From Nocardia transvalensis NBRC 15921 (GTDB lineage: Bacteria; Actinomycetota; Actinomycetes; Mycobacteriales; Mycobacteriaceae), in assembly GCF_000308875.1 (NCBI RefSeq), contig NZ_BAGL01000013.1, positions 124,001 to 188,000 of the forward strand: 64,000 bases of DNA, read 5' to 3'. The notes below the pieces were generated by a model that was not told the DNA's origin, searched no databases, and worked only from the letters and a program-made list of their open reading frames with translations. How positions within the stretch are numbered: the stretch's first letter is position 1; every line of letters begins with the position of its first letter. Below are positions 1-6,452 of the stretch, in pieces. Position numbers and translations under genes: made by a program.

Positions 1-1629
1 TACCTGCTGCTGATCCCGGTGCTCGAGGCGCTGTTCGACGGCGACCTGGGCAGCGCGTGGCGGTGGGCGGCGTGGATGGCGGTCGCCGTGGCGGCGGCTT
101 CGGCGCTGTCCTACCTGGTGACGATGACCGGTCTGCGCATCGGTGTCGGCATGCTGCGCGGCGTGCAGACCCGGCTCGGCGATCACCTGAGCAGCCTGCC
201 GCTGGGCTGGTTCGCGACCGCCAACGCCGGATCCATCTCGAAGATCATCGTGGGCGGGGTGCGCGAGATCATCAGCGTCGTCTCGTATCTGGTGGCGCCG
301 GTGGTGACCGCGGTGGTCGTGCCGGTGGGCGTCGCCGTCGGCGTCGCGTTCATCGACTGGCGGATCGCGCTGACCATGCTGATCAGCCTGCCGGTGCTGC
401 TGGCGGTGAGCACCTGGGCCAACCGGAGCTTCTCGAGTTCCGACCAGCGGATGCACGAGGCGGCGGCCGAATCCAATGCGCGCGTGGTCGAATTCGCCCA
501 GGCGCAGCCGGTGCTGCGGGCCTTCGGCGCGGTCGGCGACGGCAATCGGAAGCTGTCGGAGGCGTTGCGCGAGCAGCAGCGCGCCTCGACCAAGATGCTG
601 TTCGCGAGCGTTCCCGGCCTGATGGTCTTCGCCCTGTGCGTGCAGATCGTCTTCCTGATCCTGGTGTCGGTGATCGTCGCCCGCGGGACCGGCGGCGACC
701 TGGCCGTGCCGGCCGCCATCGCGCTGATCGCGGTGAGCGCCCGCTTCATCGAGCCGATCAACCGGGCCGCGCAGCTGACCAACGCCCTGCGCAGCGCGGC
801 GGCGGCCGCCGATCGCATCCTCGAGTTCCTGGCCGTGCGCGATCTGGGGGAGGCCGTCGAGGCGGTCGAGCCGGGCGCGCCGGAGATCGTGTTCACCGAT
901 GTCGATTTCGGTTACCGCGACGGCGAGAAGGTCATCGACGGTGCGACGTTCACCGTGCCGAGCGGCACCACGACCGCGATCGTGGGCCCGTCCGGCAGCG
1001 GTAAGACGACCCTGCTGCGGCTGGCGTCACGCTTCTACGACGTCGACTCGGGCGGAATCACCGTGGGCGGGCACGACGTTCGCAAGCAGCCCTCGGAAAC
1101 GCTGCTGCGGCAGGTGTCGCTGGTCTTCCAGGACGTGTACCTGTTCAACCGGACGATCGAGGAGAACATCCGCATCGGCCGCCCGGACGCGACGGCCGAG
1201 GAGGTGCGCCGCGCCGGCGAGATGGCCCGCGTGGACGAGATCGTCGAGCGCCTGCCCGACGGCTGGGACTCCGCGGTCGGCGAGGGCGGCGCCGCCCTGT
1301 CCGGCGGTGAGCGCCAGCGTGTTTCGATCGCCCGCGCCCTGCTCAAGGACGCCCCGATCGTCCTGCTGGACGAGGCGACCAGCGCCCTGGACCCGCACAG
1401 CGAGGCCGTCGTGGTCCGCGGCATCCACGAACTCACCCAGGGCAAAACCGTTGTGGTGGTGGCCCATCGCCTCGCCACCATCCAGCACGCCGACCAGATC
1501 CTGTTCGTCGACGCGGGCAAGATCGTCGAAAGCGGCACGCACAGAGAACTTCTCGACCGCGGCGGCCGCTACGCCGAGTTCTGGAGTGAACGCTCGCGCG
1601 CGACAGGGTGGCATTTGGCTCCGGCCTGA
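1..1629 (+). CDS. irtB: IrtB-like siderophore ABC transporter, permease-ATPase fusion (5' end outside window)
   Basis: The reading frame is open from base 1, so the gene starts upstream of the window. The visible part has hydrophobic membrane segments over the first ~250 residues (ABC type-1 exporter fold). A nucleotide-binding domain follows, with Walker A GPSGSGKTT, signature LSGGERQR, Walker B IVLLDEATSALD and switch H in VVAHR. Half-transporters of this build next to NRPS siderophore genes match IrtA/IrtB, the inner-membrane heterodimer that imports ferric mycobactins in mycobacteria. The separate SIP gene at 5626-6324 would supply the reductase function that is fused to mycobacterial IrtA. 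An IrtA partner is expected just upstream. The family call is firm; the choice of IrtB, and of import rather than export, is inferred from context. Confidence 0.8.
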   Translation, partial: YLLLIPVLEALFDGDLGSAWRWAAWMAVAVAAASALSYLVTMTGLRIGVGMLRGVQTRLGDHLSSLPLGWFATANAGSISKIIVGGVREIISVVSYLVAPVVTAVVVPVGVAVGVAFIDWRIALTMLISLPVLLAVSTWANRSFSSSDQRMHEAAAESNARVVEFAQAQPVLRAFGAVGDGNRKLSEALREQQRASTKMLFASVPGLMVFALCVQIVFLILVSVIVARGTGGDLAVPAAIALIAVSARFIEPINRAAQLTNALRSAAAAADRILEFLAVRDLGEAVEAVEPGAPEIVFTDVDFGYRDGEKVIDGATFTVPSGTTTAIVGPSGSGKTTLLRLASRFYDVDSGGITVGGHDVRKQPSETLLRQVSLVFQDVYLFNRTIEENIRIGRPDATAEEVRRAGEMARVDEIVERLPDGWDSAVGEGGAALSGGERQRVSIARALLKDAPIVLLDEATSALDPHSEAVVVRGIHELTQGKTVVVVAHRLATIQHADQILFVDAGKIVESGTHRELLDRGGRYAEFWSERSRATGWHLAPA

Positions 1630-1671
1630 GCCACACGAGTACCGGGCATAGCCAACGACCCAAGACACGTA

Positions 1672-1750
1672 ACCCGTTTTCCGGCATGCTCTTGGCCGGA
1701 ATCCACTGTGGCGAGGTGGATTCCGGCCTAAAGCGTGCCGGAAAACGGGT
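1672..1750. repeat. Family A dyad element, inverted pair in a convergent gap; probable bidirectional terminator
   Basis: Two 35-nt arms (1672-1706 and 1716-1750) are reverse complements with three mismatches, separated by a 9-nt loop. Each arm contains a smaller dyad with arms TTCCGGC and GCCGGAA (or close variants) around a 9-nt loop. The element fills the gap between irtB (+) and the tetR gene (-), which converge here. Related copies lie at 16878, 26046, 49403 and 60672. The strong stem suggests transcription termination in both directions, which is an inference. Confidence 0.75.
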
Positions 1751-1760
1751 GGTTGGGTGG

Positions 1761-2321
1761 TCACGTCGGCCTGGCTGTCAGCCCGTCCATGAGCAAGTCC
1801 ATTATCCGCCCCGCCTGCTCTCGTTCGTCGGGCGCGCCGCTGGCGAGGCCGATGCCCAGCAGGCTGACGACGATGTCTTCGGCGCGGACGTCGTCGCGGA
1901 GGGTGCCGTCGGCGATACCGGCCTCGAGTAGCGTCCCGACCGCGCTCGACAGGTCGGAGCGGGCCTGTGCGGAGGTGATCGCTCCCGAGGCGATCACCGC
2001 GCGCAGCGCGTCCGCGATCTCGCGTTTGGCCGCCACGTAGTCGGCGAACCGGTCCATCCACGCCCGCAGGGCCTCACGCGCGGGCAGGTCCGTGAGCAGG
2101 TCGGCCGCGCTCGCGCACACTGCACTCAGCTCCGCGCGATACACCGCCTCGACCAGGGCGTCCCGGGTCGGGAAGTGGCGATACAGCGTGCCGATGCCCA
2201 CGCCCGCCTCCCGCGCGATCGATTCGAGGGGCACCTTGCCGCCGTCGTCGGCCAGCATGCGCCGGGCCGTCGCGACCAGCCGTTCCCGGTTGCGCTGGGC
2301 ATCCGCCCGTTCTCGCACCAA
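1761..2321 (-). CDS. TetR-family transcriptional regulator
   Basis: This is a 186-aa protein with an N-terminal TetR helix-turn-helix around residues 25-60 (motif AREAGVGIGTLYRHFPTRDAL) and a helical C-terminal ligand/dimer domain. It is transcribed divergently from the aldo-keto reductase at 2413. The intergenic region carries two copies of one dyad operator (2323-2336, 2358-2371). The first lies directly against the start codon and contains the likely ribosome-binding site GGAGG, so binding should block its own expression. The start could be TTG at 2321 or GTG at 2318; TTG gives the better spacing to GGAGG. The ligand is unknown. It most likely represses itself and the reductase. Confidence 0.88.
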   Translation of the reverse strand: MVRERADAQRNRERLVATARRMLADDGGKVPLESIAREAGVGIGTLYRHFPTRDALVEAVYRAELSAVCASAADLLTDLPAREALRAWMDRFADYVAAKREIADALRAVIASGAITSAQARSDLSSAVGTLLEAGIADGTLRDDVRAEDIVVSLLGIGLASGAPDEREQAGRIMDLLMDGLTARPT

Positions 2322-2322
2322 G

Positions 2323-2336
2323 CGGAGGTTCCTCCG
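2323..2336. promoter_or_regulatory. TetR operator, copy 1
   Basis: The dyad CGGAGGTTCCTCCG has perfect 6-bp arms. It abuts the tetR start codon and includes that gene's Shine-Dalgarno sequence. It lies within a 17-bp direct repeat (AAGCGGAGGTTCCTCCG) that recurs 35 bp downstream. Confidence 0.7.
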
Positions 2337-2357
2337 TTTCTGCTATCGTCGGTTAAG

Positions 2358-2371
2358 CGGAGGTTCCTCCG
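2358..2371. promoter_or_regulatory. TetR operator, copy 2
   Basis: An identical copy of the CGGAGGTTCCTCCG dyad, 35 bp from copy 1 and 41 bp upstream of the aldo-keto reductase start. Its position fits repression of both divergent promoters. Confidence 0.7.
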
Positions 2372-2412
2372 CATTCGTTGTCGACTATGCCACCCGAGAG
2401 AGGACAACGCAT

Positions 2413-3324
2413 ATGGGAACCAGCGAGACCGCCGTCGAGCGGCCCGGCGGAACGGCGGACCTGGCCGGTCGCCCGGTCGCCCGGATCGGCTACGGCGCGA
2501 TGCAGTTGGTGGCGCACCGGCCCGGTGATCCGGCCGTCGACCGCGATGTGGCGATCGCCTTGCTGCGCTATGCCACCGGCCGCGGCATCAACCACATCGA
2601 TACCGCGCAGTTCTATGGCAGCGGCGCCTGCAACGAGCTGATTCGCGCTGCGCTACAACCGTTTCCGGACGATCTGGTGATCGTCAGCAAGATCGGCGCG
2701 ACGAACGCCGCGGACGGCGCTCTCATCGCCGCGCAACGTCCCGAGCAACTGCGCGCGCAGGTGGAGGAGAACCTCACGACCCTGGGCATCGATCGACTCC
2801 TCGTGGTCAACCTGCGTCGCCTGGACGGCCCGCCGGGCATCATCGCCGAGGGTGACCAACTCGTCGATCTCGACAGCCAGCTCACCGAACTCCTGGCCCT
2901 GCGGGACGCGGGCAAGATCGGCGCGATCGGGCTCAGCAATGTCTCCGCGGAGCACCTGCGCCGTGCCGTCCCCGCCGGAATCGCCTGCGTACAGAACATT
3001 CACAACCCCGTGGACCGCAGCACCGAAGCGGTGCTCGACACATGCCGCGAGCACGACATCGCCTGGGTCCCGTATTTCCCCTTGGGCTCGGCCTTCCCCG
3101 GTCTGCCGAAGGTGACCGACCGTCCCGAGGTCCAGTCGATCGCGGCCGACCTACAGGCGACACCGGCCCAGGTCGCCCTCGCCTGGCACCTGGCCCACTA
3201 CGCCCACACCCTGTTGATCCCGGGCACCACCAGCACCCGGCACCTCGACGAGAACATCGCCGCGGGCACGGTCCGCCTCGACGCGCGCGGGACGGCCGTC
3301 CTGGATCGGCTCGCTACACCGTGA
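2413..3324 (+). CDS. Aldo/keto reductase family oxidoreductase
   Basis: This 303-aa protein begins at ATG 2413, preceded by the purine-rich GAGAGAGGAC. It shows the AKR (beta/alpha)8 fold signatures: NHIDTAQFYGSG with the catalytic Asp and Tyr, and VIVSKIG with the catalytic Lys. The usual catalytic-His strand reads VVNLRRLDG, so His appears to be replaced by Arg. Late motifs GLSN and the NADPH-binding region (LLIPGTTSTRHLDEN) are present. The product probably reduces carbonyl substrates with NADPH; the substrate is unknown. It is divergent from, and probably controlled by, the adjacent TetR regulator. The same frame stays open further upstream, but that part overlaps tetR and is not believed. 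Confidence 0.88.
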   Translation: MGTSETAVERPGGTADLAGRPVARIGYGAMQLVAHRPGDPAVDRDVAIALLRYATGRGINHIDTAQFYGSGACNELIRAALQPFPDDLVIVSKIGATNAADGALIAAQRPEQLRAQVEENLTTLGIDRLLVVNLRRLDGPPGIIAEGDQLVDLDSQLTELLALRDAGKIGAIGLSNVSAEHLRRAVPAGIACVQNIHNPVDRSTEAVLDTCREHDIAWVPYFPLGSAFPGLPKVTDRPEVQSIAADLQATPAQVALAWHLAHYAHTLLIPGTTSTRHLDENIAAGTVRLDARGTAVLDRLATP

Positions 3325-3439
3325 TCGACTGTGGCCGAAGCTTTCTCGACCACAACGCGGTGTGCGAAGGCGAATCGGAGGGCTAGTCTGGAACCGCGCA
3401 CTCACTGTGTCGTCAGGGACGTCCGCGGGAGGCCGGGAC

Positions 3440-4006
3440 ATGATGAGCGGGGATTCGGCGGTAACGGTCACGGCGGTCTCGGGCGGCGATGCCGCACCGG
3501 AGATCGGCGCGATATGCCATCTCTACGACGAGGTGTTCTCGGTGGCGCCCTTCGTCTGGCCGGACGGGGAGTCGGCACGGCACCGGCAGATGATGGGGAG
3601 GATTGTGGATGATCCGACATTCGGCGCCGCGCTGGCCCGGGCGCGCGGCGATCTGGTCGGATTCGTCTACGGCGTCGCCCTGACACCGCTCACCCGCTGG
3701 TGGGAGGGATTTCAGGAACCCGTGGGCGAGCAGTTCCTCGCGGAGTGGCCGGGCAGGACATTCGCCGTCATCGACCTTGCCGTGCACCGGGATCGGCGAG
3801 GGCGCGGAGTCGGCCGGCGACTGCTCGGCACGCTGCTGGCCGCCCGCCCCGAGGAGCGGGCGACCCTCGCCGTCCAACCGGACGCCGTGGACTCACACGC
3901 CTTCTACAAGGCACTCGGCGGCTGGCACCTGATCGGCCGCCAGGACACCCCGGGCTCCGTGTCGTCCCAATTCGATATCTATGTAAGTGATTTGGTGAAT
4001 CGTTAG
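3440..4006 (+). CDS. GNAT-family N-acetyltransferase
   Basis: This is a 188-aa protein starting at ATG 3440 (or ATG 3443) behind a GGGAGG ribosome-binding site. The acetyl-CoA-binding motif A is clear: AVIDLAVHRDRRGRGVGRRLL, about residues 110-130, with the RRGRGVG pyrophosphate loop. The C-terminal half reads like a GNAT fold with a DSHAFYKALGGWHLIGR segment, the typical place for motif B. It should transfer an acetyl group from acetyl-CoA to an amine; the substrate cannot be read from sequence. It is a single-gene unit, and the next gene converges on it. Confidence 0.82.
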   Translation: MMSGDSAVTVTAVSGGDAAPEIGAICHLYDEVFSVAPFVWPDGESARHRQMMGRIVDDPTFGAALARARGDLVGFVYGVALTPLTRWWEGFQEPVGEQFLAEWPGRTFAVIDLAVHRDRRGRGVGRRLLGTLLAARPEERATLAVQPDAVDSHAFYKALGGWHLIGRQDTPGSVSSQFDIYVSDLVNR

Positions 4007-4031
4007 GCGGTCCGGCGGAACGTCACCACTG

Positions 4032-5186
4032 CTATGCCGGGCCGCGCGGCACGAGGCACTGTTCGAATACCCAGCCCTTGTGGGAGTCGTGAACAGCCAC
4101 CCAATCGTCTCGGTATTCGCGCGGACTGAGGCCGCACGTATCGTCTCCACGCTCGCCTTTGACGGATTCACAGGCACCCGCGAATGTTTGTTCTTGCTCT
4201 GCGGGCTTTCGAATGTGGAAGGTTTCGGCAGCGTCGAACGACGGTTCCGTGCGGCCTACCACCTCCGTAAACCCGGCCTGTACCGCCCACACGCAGTTCC
4301 CCGCCGAGCCGGCCCCCTTGTCCGGTATCAGCAGGAGAATTCCAGCCGCGGCGAGAACGACCACACCCGATACGACAGCGCCGATCACCGACAGTCGTTT
4401 CCGCAACCGCCTTTCGGCGGGCCGCTGCGGCAGCGCGACGGTGACTCCCTCTCCAGGCTCTCGGCGGAGGGTGAGTTCGCCGCTGGTGTCCGTGGTCGCC
4501 ATCTTGGGCTTGGGCAGCTTTCGCCGGGACATCTCGGCCCGCAACGCCCCGTAGAGCGCCTGCACCGTGAGCGGCGTGCCCGGCGTGGGGTGCCCGTCTC
4601 GCAGCACCTCGAGCAGGACACCCGTGAATTCGGTATGCACCCGCCCGGGCCGCGCATGCGAGATCTTGTTCGCCGCAGTCGATGTGAGCGTCGTGGTGCC
4701 GCTGATCTCGATATCGTGCGCCGGGATCACCGTCGACATCGCGGTACCGATCGCCAGGCCGGAATAGCAGCAATCGAGAATCAGCACTTTGGTTTTCGCA
4801 CTGCTCCCGCGCAGGACCTCCGCGACATCCTCGAAGGCGACGGCACTCTCGGGCAATCCCTCCGGATCGGTGTCGCCGACCGCGAGGTACAGGCGATCCC
4901 GCGTCGCATGCCGCAGACCGTGGCCCGCGTAATAGACGAGGAGGACATCCAGGGCCTCGTCGGCGGCGGCGCGTAGCGGGGCCATCAAGGCGGACTGGGT
5001 GGCCGGGTTGTGGACCACCTCGCACCGCGATTCTCCGAAGATGCCGATATCGGCATCGGTCAGCAGCAGGCGCAGGTCGAGGAGGTTGTTGTGGATTACG
5101 GGCAGGTCCGGGAGCGCCCGGTTCCGGTATCGGCTGGTGCCGATGAGCAGGGCGCGCGACGGGGACCGGTCGGCGGCCGCGGTCAC
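4032..5186 (-). CDS. Membrane-anchored caspase-fold (C14) peptidase
   Basis: This is a 384-aa protein. The N-terminal ~240 residues form a caspase-like domain with catalytic His about residue 89 (VYYAGHG) and catalytic Cys about residue 140 (LILDCCYSG). One transmembrane segment follows at about 262-285. The extracytoplasmic tail of ~90 residues has several Cys and an SH3-like ending (WVAVHDSHKGWVFEQCL). The GTG start at 5186 lies one base after the stop of the upstream EACC1-like gene, so the two are translationally coupled. Caspases paired with EACC1 proteins are known components of actinobacterial conflict systems that usually include an NTPase sensor. No STAND NTPase is visible nearby. 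The catalytic dyad is intact, so the protein is likely active. Confidence 0.85.
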   Translation of the reverse strand: MTAAADRSPSRALLIGTSRYRNRALPDLPVIHNNLLDLRLLLTDADIGIFGESRCEVVHNPATQSALMAPLRAAADEALDVLLVYYAGHGLRHATRDRLYLAVGDTDPEGLPESAVAFEDVAEVLRGSSAKTKVLILDCCYSGLAIGTAMSTVIPAHDIEISGTTTLTSTAANKISHARPGRVHTEFTGVLLEVLRDGHPTPGTPLTVQALYGALRAEMSRRKLPKPKMATTDTSGELTLRREPGEGVTVALPQRPAERRLRKRLSVIGAVVSGVVVLAAAGILLLIPDKGAGSAGNCVWAVQAGFTEVVGRTEPSFDAAETFHIRKPAEQEQTFAGACESVKGERGDDTCGLSPREYRDDWVAVHDSHKGWVFEQCLVPRGPA

Positions 5187-5187
5187 C

Positions 5188-5547
5188 TCACTCCTCGTCG
5201 AGGAATTCGTCGACCGCGCCGAGGATTTCGCGCGCGGCGGTGGTGGATCCGCAGGCGAGTTCGATCTCCGGGCCGCCGGGCTTACGCACGGTCAGCGTGA
5301 TCTTGGTGGCCTCGCGCTTGCGGGACAGCCAGTCGAACAGCGAGGTCGTCGCGGCCGCGGCGGTCCCGCTGCCGAGCACGACGACGACGGAATCCAGAAC
5401 GCCGCCCATCTGGCCCTCGCGAATGGGCTCCTCCCGCAACCGCACTCGTCCCTGTAATTCTTCGTCGTCCTGCAACCATCTGGCCAACGCACGCAGTTCG
5501 TCGTCGTTCTGCTGGTCGAGGCGTATCGCGATGGTTCCGGCTGTCAC
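5188..5547 (-). CDS. EACC1-like effector-associated protein
   Basis: This 119-aa protein starts at GTG 5547 behind a GGGGA ribosome-binding site. The order of elements matches the effector-associated constant component 1 family: a DDELRALARWLQDDEELQGRV helix, a central glycine/alanine-rich hydrophobic helix (LDSVVVVLGSGTAAAATTSLFDWL), then paired beta strands (KITLTVRKPGGPEIELACG) and a final acidic helix. This family is known as a small partner of effectors such as caspases or trypsin-like proteases in NTP-dependent conflict systems. It lies directly upstream of the caspase gene. The family assignment is from memory of the pattern and should be confirmed by profile search. Confidence 0.72.
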   Translation of the reverse strand: MTAGTIAIRLDQQNDDELRALARWLQDDEELQGRVRLREEPIREGQMGGVLDSVVVVLGSGTAAAATTSLFDWLSRKREATKITLTVRKPGGPEIELACGSTTAAREILGAVDEFLDEE

Positions 5548-5625
5548 AGTTCCCCCAGCGACAAGTGGTCGGACACTTCGAGCCACCACTGTAGCTACGC
5601 GGGGGTTGGCCTCGGCGGAGTTCCG

Positions 5626-6324
5626 TCACTTCCAGTAGGCGCGGGCGGCGATGTTCTGCTTCGGGAGTGTGGTTCGGAGGGATTTCACGATGGCTCGGGT
5701 TGTCGCGGCGTCGCAGGCTGCCCAGGCGAAGGCGTTCTCGGCGCAGGTGAGGGATTCGGCGGCCTGGCGCAGGAGTTGGCCGTAATTGACGCGCTGGACC
5801 CAGGTGACCTCGGTCTTCGGGCCCGAGCGGACGGGGAGGGTGCGGTCGGAGTCGTACTGCCATTCCAGCCAGACCCGGGCGGGCGTGTCGCCGATGGCGT
5901 CGAGCAGGGAGTTGATCGCGGGGAGCGAGGCGGTGTCACCGAAGACGACGAATTCCGAGGGCGTGGGATCGGGGACGGCGAATTTCGAGCCCATCACGGT
6001 CGCGTCGATGACGTCGCCGGCCGACGCCCGCTCGGCCCAGCGCGACGCGGGACCGCCGTGCAGGGCGAATTCGATATCGAACGAATCCTTCTCCGGATCG
6101 GGATCGACCAGCGTGTAACCGCGCTGCAGCAGCGTGCCGCCGTCGTCCGGGAACCACAGGCGAATCCACTGCGTGGGGTGCACGGGATGGTCGGTCAGCA
6201 GGCCGCCCCCGGTGAAGCCCAACCGCAGGTAGCTGTCGCTGACACGGTCCGCGGAGGTCACGGTCAGCCGGTAGTCGTCGGCCCGCAGCGCTTTGAGGAC
6301 GAGCCCGTTGATGCCTTTGCCCAT
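5626..6324 (-). CDS. Siderophore-interacting protein (FAD-dependent ferric-siderophore reductase)
   Basis: This is a 232-aa SIP-family protein. It has an N-terminal FAD-binding barrel with the RGYTLVDPDPEKDSFDIEFALHG flavin-binding stretch (about residues 66-90) and a C-terminal NAD(P)H-binding-like half (EFVVFGDTASLPAINSLL). SIPs reduce ferric siderophores after uptake to release iron. In mycobacteria this domain is fused to IrtA; here it is separate and lies between irtB and the NRPS genes. An iron box ends only five bases upstream of the ATG at 6324 and no Shine-Dalgarno is visible, so the mRNA may be leaderless. It is divergent from the first NRPS. Confidence 0.87.
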   Translation of the reverse strand: MGKGINGLVLKALRADDYRLTVTSADRVSDSYLRLGFTGGGLLTDHPVHPTQWIRLWFPDDGGTLLQRGYTLVDPDPEKDSFDIEFALHGGPASRWAERASAGDVIDATVMGSKFAVPDPTPSEFVVFGDTASLPAINSLLDAIGDTPARVWLEWQYDSDRTLPVRSGPKTEVTWVQRVNYGQLLRQAAESLTCAENAFAWAACDAATTRAIVKSLRTTLPKQNIAARAYWK

Positions 6325-6328
6325 ATGG

Positions 6329-6347
6329 TTAGGTTAGCCAAACCACA
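6329..6347. promoter_or_regulatory. IdeR/DtxR-type iron box for the SIP gene
   Basis: TTAGGTTAGCCAAACCACA matches the IdeR consensus TTAGGTTAGSCTAACCTAA at 16 of 19 positions. It sits immediately upstream of the SIP start codon on the minus strand, so iron-loaded IdeR would block transcription. Confidence 0.8.
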
Positions 6348-6385
6348 TCCCTGACGCTCGGCCAACTCCGTGGGTTACTATGCCT

Positions 6386-6404
6386 GAAGGTTAGGCAAGC
6401 CTAG
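6386..6404. promoter_or_regulatory. IdeR/DtxR-type iron box for the NRPS operon
   Basis: GAAGGTTAGGCAAGCCTAG matches about 14 of 19 positions of the IdeR consensus, with a strong AGGTTAGGC left half and a CCTA right half. It lies 49 bp upstream of the first NRPS start and 39 bp from the divergent SIP box. The pair probably controls both directions in response to iron. Confidence 0.72.
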
Positions 6405-6452
6405 CCTTTGCGTGCTTGATGAAGGCTGTTTTCTCGGCCGGTGAGGAGTCTG

